From Novakomyces olei (Eukaryota; Ascomycota; Novakomycetes; Novakomycetales; Novakomycetaceae): 64,000 nucleotides of DNA. Location: the NCBI GenBank assembly GCA_016906335.1, contig JADEYG010000007.1:1380001-1444000 (forward strand), read 5' to 3'. Numbering within the stretch: position 1 is the first letter of the stretch; each line of letters starts with the position of its first letter. Of this stretch, positions 1 through 10,433 are shown one piece after another. Under the pieces are notes generated by a model. That model was not told where the DNA came from, searched no databases, and saw only the letters and a program-made list of their open reading frames with translations. The position numbers and the translations under genes were made by a program.

Positions 1-513
1 CCGACAATATCTGTGTTGCGCAATAAGCTCTGATGGCCGACAGCGATCGTCCGCGTATTGAACGCTGTATCTGTATGATTGTGCGGCTTTTGTACAGTTT
101 TACCAACTCTTAACTTTTGTTTCTATTCAGAAACAGCAAAACGGTGTCAGTTTCATTGAGGAGTTAAAATGCATATACGTACCGTAAAATCTGCTCGCTT
201 CTCGCGACTCTTTTTGCTTGCTTTAGCCATGTCGCAGAGGATGAGGCCAACTTTTTCTGTATCAAAAGAAAAATATAATAAAGATAATAAAAATTATCTT
301 GTACGATAAGCTTTTCCCGCACCGATAATCAATTATAATATAATTATTACATATTCGTCGTCGAAATCATCCCAAAAGTTCGTTCGATGACAATTCCAAG
401 AAATTGAATTATAAATAATCGCAGAATATAATTTAATCAGATTATATTAAATTTATAATAGCGGTCGTCTCTAAACACAAACGATTAAATGCAAACTCGA
501 ACTTTATGATAAG
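1..513. other. Window edge and upstream region of RPC4
   Basis: No recognisable gene. A pyrimidine-rich acceptor ending in CAG at 128-130 is followed by a short open stretch that could be the terminal exon of a plus-strand gene starting before the window, but no family is recognisable and no frame is favoured. From about 240 to 510 the DNA is AT-rich and looks like intergenic or 5' untranslated sequence of the next gene. Confidence 0.3.
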
Positions 514-2356
514 ATGATTCCCCCACCGCCTCGTGCGCCCAGCAAAGAAGCAGGAACCGAAGGTTCGTCGGCTCAAAATCGCGCTTCATCAGCGAGCCGA
601 CTCAAGTTTAAACCGAAACTTGTGCCCCGAAAACCGAAGCAAGAGTCTTCTGACAGTGTACCTTTGCAAACGAGTGAACAGTCTTCCAGCGTAGGTGAAT
701 AATTACTTCCTGCGGCCTCTTTTGTGAATTCTTGGCATTTTTGGGAGATTTTACTGGATTTCTGCGTTGGGCCTCCTGTCTTTAATAATTTATTCGTCTT
801 TGTCTATTTTAAGTTTAAATTTAAATTGAAACTGAAATTTGTTTCTCTGATTTAAGCTCTATCGTTTTTGTCAATCTTTGTCTTTCCTTTTATCTCTTTC
901 CTCTGGAAATCGCCTCTTTTAAATCTATATTAAACGCCTTTAACTGTTTGATTCAATATGCTAAATTATCGCGTAGCAGCCCGGCAACAAACCGTCTTCA
1001 CGACGACGTACGGATATTCGTAAACCGAGAAAAGATGATCCCTTACTTGTTGCATCTGGCCCCTTTGCACAAGGTCCCGGCTACTCGTCATCAAACCGTG
1101 GCGCAGGTAATGTTATGATTGGACCAGAAGCATATGTGAAAAAAGAAGAAGATCAGCATCTCCTACAAGAAGGCGGAATTGGTCTATTAGGGGACGAAGC
1201 GGCTCCAGAAGACGCTGGTATCGCCAAAGTTGACTTGTTGAAATTAAAAGAGTTACGTTCTCGCGGAAATACGGCAGATACAGCTTTAAATGTGGATGAA
1301 TACATGTATCCAGTATCCACTTGGCGCACTCAGCATAAGGACAGGCAGGAAGAAGTGGCGGAGAAAGCGAATAAAGCCGTTACGGGAGGTGTTGTTAAGA
1401 AAACGTTGGCTGAAGAGGAGGCAGGTGAGGAAGACAAGGAGCCTTCTTCTACAGAAGATGAAAAATCTGATTTACGGACACGCCGTCCGAGTTCTTCTTT
1501 GCCTAGGTCTTCAGCAGTAGGATCTCAAGCTAAATTAAAGAGGAAAAACTCTGTTTCATTACCCTCTCCTTCTACTGCAACAACGTCTACAGCCCGAGTT
1601 ATATCTGTAGAGGAGGCAGATGAGGAAAGGAGGGTCGATATGGACATGCAAAGTCTAGCCAAAATATTTGAAGACTCAATGGCAATGGACCTACAACAGG
1701 AGTCTGCAAGTGGCTTGCAAAAGAATTTCTTTTTCTTTCAATTACCCCACGATCTGCCTGAAATTTCCATTCGGGCTAATAACGAAAGTGAAAACAGTGT
1801 TAATGATCTGAGTGCCGGACAGGTTTTGGTAAAAGATGAGCTGATAATAAAGGAGGAGCTTGGCGACAATGCGGGTAGCAATTATACAAAGTCGGTTGAC
1901 GCAAGCGTGGGCACAAGCCTTGACTCGGCTATGGTCGTTGACGATGGAAATCGACTCTTTGCACCGGAAGAGATCACAGATCCAGTACAGCAAGTAAAAC
2001 TAGAGCCAGATTCCCTGCAAGATAATGATGCTGCACCGCGACAGCCTCAAGTGAAAGGCGAGCATGACGAGAGCCTGAACAGTACGGGCTCGGATGGACA
2101 GCAGCTTGAACGGGACACTGCGTCTTTCCCCCCACCTCATGGCAGAATCGGCACACTCAAGATCAGAAGGTCTGGACGGGCGACAATAGATTGGGGAGGC
2201 GTTCCCATGAACGTTTCGATTGGTAGTAAAAGCCACTTTTTGGAGAATGTTATAGACGTTGATGTTGCACACAAACAGTACCAGGCTTTGGGGGAAATTG
2301 CACAAAAGGTTATTCTGACTCCCGATATTGAAAAGTTGCTCAGTGGTAGGCATTGA
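514..2356 (+). CDS. RPC53: RNA polymerase III subunit RPC4 (Rpc53 family)
   Basis: Subunit of nuclear RNA polymerase III that works with the Rpc37 partner in initiation and termination. Two exons are predicted, 514-690 and 980-2356 (the acceptor at 976 is a possible alternative), giving about 517 residues. The N-terminal half is basic and low in complexity, with RRRTDIRKPRKDD-like sequence after the intron. The family signature is the C-terminal RPC4 domain: GRIGTLKIRRSGRATIDWGG, then FLENVIDVDV and VILTPDIEKLL at the very end. The first ATG of the open frame was chosen, and reading continues in phase across the intron. The middle contains five psi-K-x-E motifs that could accept SUMO (see findings). 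The gene converges with GCP4, with about 220 bp between stops. Family assignment is firm; the exon 2 start is uncertain by one codon. Confidence 0.93.
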
Positions 2357-2574
2357 TCTGGTGAAGGATACTGCTGCCTTTACGTTTTATTTTGATTCTT
2401 TTTTTGTATGTTGGGAGCCTGTCTAAGGATCATTCTAACCGGGGGACGATAAATATTTATATCTATTATTGATGCTATCTATGTTTATAAGACACTATAC
2501 TCGATCAAAGCAAAATGAATGTACCGCTAGTACTCTCCAACGTGTTCCTCGTATTTCGCCTTCGGTCGTTGCTT

Positions 2575-4338
2575 TCAATCATCCAAGTCACTGCCGCTAC
2601 TTGCGCTCTCGCTCTGTTGGTTTGTCAAAAGCTCGATACCTGACATGAGCTTATTGAGAGCTGCTTGGTCGCACTCATCATTTCCAGCCTGACTGCCGAG
2701 AAATTGAATTAAATTATCGATTGCGTCGTTGGAGGACGCTCGATGGTGAAGAAGCGAATGGATACTTGTAACGACGCTATTTATCAGGAGTCTCCATTGA
2801 GGATTATTAGCAAACGTATTTGTCTCAACGTATGATATAAAGATTTGGACGGATTGTTGAAAGTGATAAAGCGGGTCGAAATGTTGCGTTTGCAAAAGTG
2901 CGACGAGCTTTTCGTGCGCTGGCTCAATCACGTCTTGTTGGAAATGCGCTCTAACAACGCAAAGATGCTGATAAAAATTTGAGACGTCGATACAAAACTT
3001 TCGAGACTGACGAGACTTTTTGCGCGACAAGATATTACCCGCCAAAAGTCTAATGCAGTACTGAATTGCCAGTAGCGACTCAAAGCATCGATGGTAAGCT
3101 TTGATTATTTTACGAGAGAAAATGCCGTCTAGTGGCCAAGACGGTACCATGTCAATACGCAGGTTGAATCCAAAGACATGCGGCATCAGTGTTGCATCAC
3201 TGTCTGCCAAACTAAAGTCGACTTTAAAGCTGTCAAGCAAGTTATATAGCTCAGCATTAAGCGTTTCTCTTTGGCCAAGCGCGCGCATAATGATAGTCTG
3301 AACGTACTTTGCCTTTCGACTATTTGCTGTGAGCGGCTGATGCAAAAATTCATCCCTTTTAATCAAAAGCTGGTCAAACAAATCGGTTTGAAACTCTTCG
3401 CTTTCACCTAAATAGATGTGTCTCAGCGCTCGGCAAACTGACACGATAGATTCACTTGAAATGAGACTTTCAAGCACTGTCTCGTAAAGTCTGCGTCGTA
3501 TGCGCGATACTATTTTCTGCAAATCTTCACTGCTAAAAGGCACTTTAATCTGCCTCATAAGCTGCCGGCACTCCATAACGTGAGGGCTATAGTCGGCATT
3601 TTGTTTTGCATATTGTGTCTGCAACTGCCGTAGAGAGTACCGCACAGAGGCAGCGCTTTGCGCCACTGACGCATCGAGAAACTGTGGCCAAATTTCAAGC
3701 AGTGCGTCCTCGTCCTGTTCTAGTATCAGAGTTTGATCTGTGTCGGGTCGGCCTTTAGCGCCTTGACGGTCCACTGCCACGTCAAACACGCGTCTAGTGA
3801 GCAGCCTTATCCAGGCGTGTGACAGATGCTGCATAATTTCGTGTGCCAGAGTAGATATAGAAACAATGCCCGTGTAGCATTGCGGGTATACGACGTCCAG
3901 CAGCTTACTGTCTTGTGCCCTTTGCGCGTCTGTGATCAATTGCCTTAGAAACACGAGTCTTTCATGCCAAACGTCCAGTGCCGAGATGATTGATGCTAAA
4001 GAGACGCGGTTACAACTGCCCACAAACTCTGCATTGCCCGCTGTTACTTGTGCTTCCAATTGTGCGACAGCGTCCACAAAATTTTGGGAAAATTGAGCTA
4101 TAAATTCTGCCAGCGATGTCTGCAGCGGACACGACAGTGCCTGTAGACTCGCTGTGCTCTGCCTTACTTGTACCGCTGCAAGTGCCGTCTGCACAATCCT
4201 CTCCAGTTGGCTCTGCTCGCCAGGGTGGAGAAGGCCAATGTCTTTAACGTAAAGATCTGCCAGCTTGCCTTGCTCGTAGACGCTCTCGCACAAATCGCTC
4301 TCACCGAATACGAGCAGCAACAGTACCTCGTGCAGCAT
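2575..4338 (-). CDS. GCP4: Gamma-tubulin complex component 4 (GCP4)
   Basis: Spc97/Spc98-family protein of the gamma-tubulin ring complex, which nucleates microtubules at spindle pole bodies and other organising centres. A single uninterrupted frame of 587 residues begins MLHEVLLLLVFGESD, matching the start of animal GCP4 (MIHELLLAL...), and includes the early ILLHPGEQ-type segment. Later segments follow GCP4 order: the GRIP1-like helical region, then LEIWPQF, the IVSRIRRRLYETVLESL helix, LRHIYLGESEEFQTDLFDQL, VPSWPLDGIFSRKIIKAYHR, and C-terminal helices ending in an acidic tail (SASSGSDLDD). Human GCP4 has about 667 residues, so this copy is somewhat shorter. No intron is needed. It is divergent from the SCYL2-like gene and convergent with RPC4. 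Confidence 0.92.
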   Translation of the reverse strand: MLHEVLLLLVFGESDLCESVYEQGKLADLYVKDIGLLHPGEQSQLERIVQTALAAVQVRQSTASLQALSCPLQTSLAEFIAQFSQNFVDAVAQLEAQVTAGNAEFVGSCNRVSLASIISALDVWHERLVFLRQLITDAQRAQDSKLLDVVYPQCYTGIVSISTLAHEIMQHLSHAWIRLLTRRVFDVAVDRQGAKGRPDTDQTLILEQDEDALLEIWPQFLDASVAQSAASVRYSLRQLQTQYAKQNADYSPHVMECRQLMRQIKVPFSSEDLQKIVSRIRRRLYETVLESLISSESIVSVCRALRHIYLGESEEFQTDLFDQLLIKRDEFLHQPLTANSRKAKYVQTIIMRALGQRETLNAELYNLLDSFKVDFSLADSDATLMPHVFGFNLRIDMVPSWPLDGIFSRKIIKAYHRCFESLLAIQYCIRLLAGNILSRKKSRQSRKFCIDVSNFYQHLCVVRAHFQQDVIEPAHEKLVALLQTQHFDPLYHFQQSVQIFISYVETNTFANNPQWRLLINSVVTSIHSLLHHRASSNDAIDNLIQFLGSQAGNDECDQAALNKLMSGIELLTNQQSESASSGSDLDD

Positions 4339-5089
4339 TGTGGAGCAGCCCAGGATACTGACTAGAACTAGTTGTTTTTCTGCTTTTATTTAGCTGCATC
4401 CCAGTCGCGTTTGTGTGGATGTACACGGCTCAGTCTAATGTCTCGTTCTGCACTCCACATTGCCGATGTGGCAGTTACGTTTGCCTCTCGTTAATTCGAG
4501 TCGCTTCGCTAAACAATAATTTCTATAGTATTGTTATTAGCAAACTCGGACTACGCGTTACGCGCGGTATTACTACTTATTTCTCTACTTTGTCTACTTT
4601 ATTTCTCTACTTGCCTACTTTATTTATACTACTTTAACCTACTTTATACTACTTTATACTACTTTATACTTTATACTACTTTATTTATCTACTTGGTTAT
4701 TTGTTTTCATCATATTTTTGGTTCTAGCTGCTCATACTCTTGTGCTCTATTAATCGCGGCGACGCGAGGTTATACGCCTGTCATTGCACTTTATACTTTT
4801 GCTATTGTATTATACGCACTGGTTTCCGCCATGGATGCATAAAATCTTGGACTGCCTCTAACCCAATACCCTGTTTTGACCTTGCTCTTGTTTGATATCA
4901 ACGCTCATTAATTACATATAATTCCCATGAAAACATATATTTATCCATACATCAATAGTACATTTTATTGTATATACTCTTCTAGATGTCACTGACAGTG
5001 CCAGTGCCATATTATATATATAAATTAATAACATTAATTACATTTAATAAACAGCACGAGTGCCTGTGCATGCTGCCGCCCAGCAAAGC
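4339..5089. other. Divergent intergenic region GCP4 / SCYL2-like
   Basis: About 750 bp of AT-rich DNA between two divergently transcribed genes. It holds a degenerate pyrimidine-rich tandem repeat near 4571-4695, listed separately, and short runs of TATATA near 5015. Open frames here are short, hydrophobic and have the composition of repeat DNA. No gene is supported. Confidence 0.6.
4571..4695. repeat. Degenerate TATACTACTTTA tandem repeat
   Basis: Copies of a roughly 5-12 bp unit (TACTT, TATACTACTTTA) run through this stretch in the GCP4/SCYL2-like promoter. The copies vary, and one strand is almost free of G. Simple-sequence repeat; no coding function is seen. Confidence 0.75.
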
Positions 5090-7594
5090 ATGCTGGCCAA
5101 CGCGCTAAAGCTCGTTTCCAGCTCTGGCATAAAAAGCAACTACGAGCTCAGCCGGGAGCCGGCTTTCCACTTGGGCCTGTGGCATGTCTACGATGCGAGG
5201 CACAAGGGCCCAACGGCGCGTAAAGTATCAGTCTTTGTAAGTAGTCCTCCCTCGCCTATGCTTCTCATGGCACATGGACCACGTTTTTGATTGATTGCTG
5301 ACAGAATAACCTTGAAAGGTACTCGATAAGCGACAGCTATCACGGCCTTCCGGCGGCAATTCGTCATCGGGAAAGCTGAGATTTGATATGGCGTTACAGC
5401 GAATAAAGAAAGAGGTGGCCGTGCTTACACGGTTCCGGCACCCGTCGATTCTGGAGCTCGTGGAGCCGTTGGAAGAGACACGTAACACTTTTATATTTGT
5501 AACTGAAGGGCTGTCAGCCTCTCTTCTTCAGATGACGGGCGGAGACGGCGCAGACGCTCCAAGGCGACGGTCTGATTTGCAGTTGGATGACTTGGAGATA
5601 CAAAAGGGACTTCTTTCCGTGGCGAAGGCACTTCATTTTCTACACGATTCAGCAAAAACAGTACATTTGAATATAACACCTGCTTCCATTGTTATAAATG
5701 CAAGAGGCGACTGGAAATTGGCCGGGTTCGGTTTCGCTCAGGCACTTTCAGAGGCGGTTTTCGAGTTTCCAGAACACGATCCTCGGTTGCCCTTGTGCCT
5801 TCAGCTTAATATGGATTTTTTGGCTCCAGAGTATATGATTGATGAGCAAGTGTGCTGTGCTAATGACATGTTTGCCCTTGGCTGCCTTATAGTGGCCATT
5901 TACAATTACGGGCGTGGTCCCTTGAACACGGATCAAAATGTACACATTTATCGGAAACAGGTGGGTGATGTCTCCCGCCTAAACTATGGCCGAGTGCCTT
6001 CACAAGTGGCTTCTGTTCTACCTCACCTGTTGACCAGAAGGCCAGCTGAACGATTTTCTGCTATTGCTTTCGAATCTTCAAGTTTGTTTGATAATCTCAT
6101 GATGAGAACTATTCGGTTCCTCGATTCTTTCCCCGAAAAAACGCCGAGCGAGCGTCAGTCTTTTATGCGTGGTTTAAAGTCAGTACTGCCGCAGTTTCCA
6201 CATCGGATTCTTCAACGGAAAATATTGCCTGCTTTACTAAATGAGCTTAAAGACCTCGAATTGGCCCAGTTTATTATACCAAATATTATGGTCATTTCCG
6301 CCAACATGGAGACAGTTGCTTTTGAAACTGACGTTTTGCCTGCATTGGTACCGTTAATGCAGGCTGAAAGTGGACAGGCTATTTTGATGGTTCTGCTGGA
6401 GTACTTTTCTGTATTTGTTGAAAAGACGTCAAAAGCACGATTTAAGGATGGTATGCAATATGTATAGATTATTGCTTTTATATTTCTTCTTTATTTTATT
6501 ATTATTACTTTAACAACTTGTTTAAATTTTTTGAAAAGTCGCTAATCGCAACAACAGATGCCATGAAACTTATTCTGGCCTCTCTTACGATAGACGTGCC
6601 TCATGTGCAAGACAAGGCCCTTTCGTATTCGAACATCTTGGCCAACACATTAGATTTTTCTTCTGTTAAAACTGTACTTTTTCCTAAAGTCGCTGCCCTC
6701 TTCCAGCATACAACAACTCTGAGCATTAAAATATCGACGCTTCGATCTTTCAAGGCGATGCTTGGCACACTGGACAAATATACGATTAACGAAAAGTTAT
6801 TACCCCTGTTGAAGGCCATAAAGACAAAAGAGCCAGATGTTATGGTACGTAATTCCCTTTTGCCATATTCTGTTTTAAACTAACGTCTTTTCTACCAGAT
6901 GGCAACCCTTGAAGTCCAGGAAGAAATCGGAAAAGTTGCAGACATTGATCAAGTTGCTCAGCACATTTTACCGCAGCTTTGGATCATGAGCGTTGGGTCA
7001 TTACTCACAGTGCCCCAATTTGATCGGTTTATCAAGGTCATAAAAAGTCTCAGTTCGCGGGTAGAGACGGAGCAAAGACGCAAATTAGCCAGTTCAGGCT
7101 CTTCTGATTCGCGAGCAAACGGCTCTTTTACCAGCCCACAAGCCTCTTCAGCAATAAATTCAGCGCCTGACTTTGAGACATTAGTAAACGGCGGGAGCAG
7201 TTCGCGCAGTGAACTTGCTAACGGAAAGCAGCCGGCCAGCTTAACCGCTAAGCAAAATCCAGACTGGTCTCATAGTGCTAGGGGAAGTCAGAATCCAGTT
7301 AAAGTCGAGCCCGCAACTCCCCTCGATAATTTATTTAGGCCTCTTATGCCATCTGAATCAATCGTCACGGATGGAGTATATCGTTCTCCACACAGACGAG
7401 TTGCCTCTCCGCAACAGGGGCAGATTAATAATATCAATAATAATAATAACAAAAATATAGGGGCTGGTAATACTTATTCGGCAAATATAGTTCAGCCGAT
7501 GAATTTACAGATACCCGGATTACAGTCGCGAACATCGGCCGGCTCGGCTCATGTCAGCAAACCCTACAATGAAAATGAAGGCAGTCTACTTTGA
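5090..7594 (+). CDS. SCY1-like pseudokinase (SCYL2 type)
   Basis: Scy1/SCYL2-family pseudokinase, which acts in clathrin-dependent trafficking between Golgi and endosomes in animals and yeast. Exons predicted: 5090-5236, 5319-6461, 6539-6844, 6899-7594, about 763 residues. The first junction restores KVSVF-VLDKRQL, the conserved strand of the N-lobe. The kinase fold continues with FRHPSILELVEPLEE. Catalytic residues are replaced: HLNITPASIVI stands where HRDxxxxN is expected, and GFGFAQA where DFG is expected, as in known SCYL2 proteins. HEAT-like helices follow (ILPALLNELKDLELAQFIIP, VLFPKVAALFQ, LLPLLKAIKTKEPDVM). A serine-, asparagine- and proline-rich tail with an Asn run ends the protein. 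The donor at 6462 (GTATAG) is weak and that junction is the least certain. The next gene converges. Confidence 0.9.
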
Positions 7595-7927
7595 GCGTTT
7601 ATTTTTGAAACGGACTGGACGAGTATAAAGCCATTATGCCCAGAATTTGATTGGAAAGCTGTTGGGATATTTTTTTATTTATTTGTGATTTTTTTGGGGG
7701 TTTAATCGAGTGAATTGCAGGAATGAAGAAGTGACGAGGAAAGTATGGATGAAATAGCACCACGAAATCTGATCTGAATTTGCTAAATAGAAACCTAAGG
7801 GGAAAAGAAAGTTATACGAAAAAGAAGAAAAAAAATAGGAAATCGCGATAAACGAATGTATCATTCTACGCATGATTCTTCCTGACTTCATTTCCGTTTT
7901 CCAGCTCAATCGTATTAGCGATAAGGA
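7595..7927. other. Convergent 3' intergenic region
   Basis: About 330 bp between the stops of the SCYL2-like gene and the PH-domain gene. It is AT-rich with T and A runs typical of polyadenylation regions. No gene is seen. Confidence 0.6.
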
Positions 7928-10076
7928 CTAGACGTCTTCAAGAAAAGAAGACGAATGCTCTCCACTTGCTCGAGACGGAGTTTCACTATACTGTGAAGAT
8001 ACGGAACCAAATGGTGCCGAACTATTGTCGAGTTGGTTTGACGATGGATCCAAACTTTGTCCCATTGTTACTGCCGAGGATGAAATACAAGGTGGATGCG
8101 AATCATAAGTGTTTTCGGGCGAAGAATTGTTTGTCACTGTAGAAGATTTTGATAAGGGGGGAGGGCATTTGATAACGGGCTCTTTTCCGTCGTGTTCTTT
8201 CTCTTTTGAGCCTGTTTCACATGGCGCTACGTGAGATTTGTCTCCCGCGGTTTGTTTTGATTGGTTTGCATTGGAGGACGATGGTGATCGGATTTGCGTC
8301 TGTTTCGAGTGAAGGTCAGTGTCAGTAATCTGATCTGATTTTGTGTGATTGACATGTTGCTTTCTCGGGACGATTTTATCTTTTTGCGCCAGACGAGGTG
8401 ACACCGTTTTCGTCTGTTGCAGAGGCGCCATTTTTTCAGCAAGCTTCTTTTGCTTCAGCCTTTTCAGAGTCGCATTTGATAAATTTTTGAGCTGCTTTGA
8501 CAGTGTCTGTGGCGTATTATGCGGTGTGTCGTGTCTCTTTGTGCTGCTCGTTATTTTCGCAGGCAATTTTGGGTTCGCTCTAGAGCGAATGCTTGAATTC
8601 TCATTTGATTTGGTTTTATTTTCATTTAATTCAACTGAAATTGGCTCGTCAACCTGTCTTTTTTTTGGTGAAATGTTTCGGGTTATATTGTGGCTAGTGG
8701 TCTGAGACCCACAGAGTTTGCTTTCCTCTTTGTCAGTACTTTGAGAATGAATTGTTCCCTGTTCTAACAGGAGGCCGAGGAGAGCTTGCAGTTCATCTTT
8801 AGCAGCTCTTACCGTCTCTGCTTTGTCTTCTATTCGTCTTTGGAACACCAGACCGTTTGGTGAACTAAAGATTTTATCTCGAAACGAGGGCAACATTTGT
8901 GAAGCTTTGACTAATTCTGATTTGTCAAAATGCTGTTGAGCCTTCGAGTTGTCCACACTTTCAGAACCGTTTAGAGACGACGACCTGGAGGACCTGCTCT
9001 TTTTTAAAAGAATTCGTTTAGAGTAATCTGCTCTTTTAGTGTTTGTTGCAAAACAACGACGAGGAGTATCAAGACGAGTATTTTATTTTATACATTTTGT
9101 ATTATTTAAATGAAATTTTATGCACATATTTTTTCGGCAATGATAGCATTAAACAAATCCAGGAACGGAACGTTGTCAATCCTGCAATATATGAATCTTA
9201 CCCTCACTGTCGGCCTTTTCGTCTTGCCATTTTCTTGTTAGACGGTGCCATACTTTTAGGTAATGTGGCTGACGCGTATTTCTTACTTTTTGTTCCAGCA
9301 ATTGCCGAACATGCAAATAAGTTTGTGAGAGGAGCACTGAATGTTTGGCTTTTGCAGCAAATTTCAGCTCGTTCGAGATAGCTCGAATCCAGCAGTTTCT
9401 TGACACGGGGCCAGTAACGTCAAATTCGTAAGGTTCCCCGTCAATAAGATCGACAACGAATCTTGTATTGGAGTTTTTGACGGGCCGGATTCTTTTAAAA
9501 GCAGCCTTCTTTAAGTATGTTTTTCTTTATGAATAAAAGAAGGAAAAAATCAAATACACTCGAATTACCATATCGAATATTCCCGAAGGCGAGTCCAAGT
9601 GGGACGCATCTTTGGTGCAGAATAGCAAACCCTGTCCCGTGATAACAGCATGAGAAATATTGGAAATTGCGCCAGCTGTTTTATGGTACTCTCTCTGCAC
9701 AATGAACCCAGGATGTTCGTCCTCATCTTCTTCGCCGTCGGATTCTACTTGCAAGACTGTACTTATGATCTGAGGGTAACTTTCGAGCTTTACCACCTTC
9801 AGAATTGGGAGAAGTGCCTGCAGTTCGTATGGTTTTGACCGGAAAAAGAATAGCTTTTGGACTTTTTCTCTGTAAAATCAAACATTTCAGTCAGTATTTA
9901 ATTGCTACAAAAGTTGCTTTTCAGTGAACGAACCCTCGCAGCCCTTTAGTGAAGTAACTCAACGTGGATCCACGCGTATCATTTGATTCTGCAGAGCCGG
10001 TCGCAAGTAATGGCAGAATTATTGGATATTTCGAGTGCCGATAGTCGCTCTGATAAACGGAATCGATGCTGGTCAT
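7928..10076 (-). CDS. PH-like domain protein of unknown function
   Basis: I do not recognise the family beyond a pleckstrin-homology-like N-terminal half. Predicted exons, in transcription order: 10076-9934, 9869-9569, 9508-9287, a possible 21-nt microexon 9222-9202, and 8998-7928 (about 585 residues). The first three exons join in phase to read YFTKGLR-G-EKVQKLFFF, then a long insert with an acidic run (DGEEDEDEHPGF), GLLFCTKDAS, KAAFKRIRP, FVVDLIDGEPYEFDV and a tryptophan-containing final helix (SRNCWIRAISNELKFAAKAK), the pattern of a PH fold ending in its C-terminal helix. The long last exon is Ser-, Lys- and Gln-rich, probably disordered, with basic patches. Fungal single-PH proteins such as S. 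pombe Meu6 are a possible match, not established. Exon 4 and its borders are tentative. Confidence 0.65.
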
Positions 10077-10433
10077 TGATTAATCGTTACTATTCCATTT
10101 TATTGTCTGCTCGTTCAATTTTTATTTTTAATTACTGCTCGTTATTTTATTTTTGCCTTTAATTTATTTTTGCTCTTTTATATTGTTATAGCCTGGCTTT
10201 AGACGGTTGCCTTGTACGCTGTATATGATTGAATCGTACTCTACTTTAACAATTTCCTAATCTTATTGGATTTATATAGATTTCAGTTCTGTCAAGTCTT
10301 ATTTCACTAGTCTTGTTATTCTTTTACACCTCCTTTCTAAAACTTTGGGAATGCCATGTGACCTTTTGGCCCTCGTATACCAGTCACATTATTTACCCGA
10401 AAATTACTACGAATGCTGTTGGGATAGTCTAGT
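10077..10433. other. Intergenic region between tandem minus-strand genes
   Basis: About 360 bp of AT-rich DNA forming the promoter side of the PH-domain gene and the 3' side of the kinase gene. No gene or RNA motif is seen. Confidence 0.6.

Noticed and set aside
4531-4842. Hydrophobic 103-codon frame upstream of the SCYL2-like gene
   Set aside because: It is generated by the TACTTTA-type repeat; no start context or family similarity.
5060-5089. Upstream GTG start for the SCYL2-like gene
   Set aside because: GTG is not a normal fungal start; the in-frame ATG at 5090 is used instead.
8349-8705. 118-codon plus-strand frame with Phe/Cys-rich sequence
   Set aside because: It is antisense to the last exon of the PH-domain gene and its composition is what a Lys/Ser/Gln-rich exon gives on the opposite strand.
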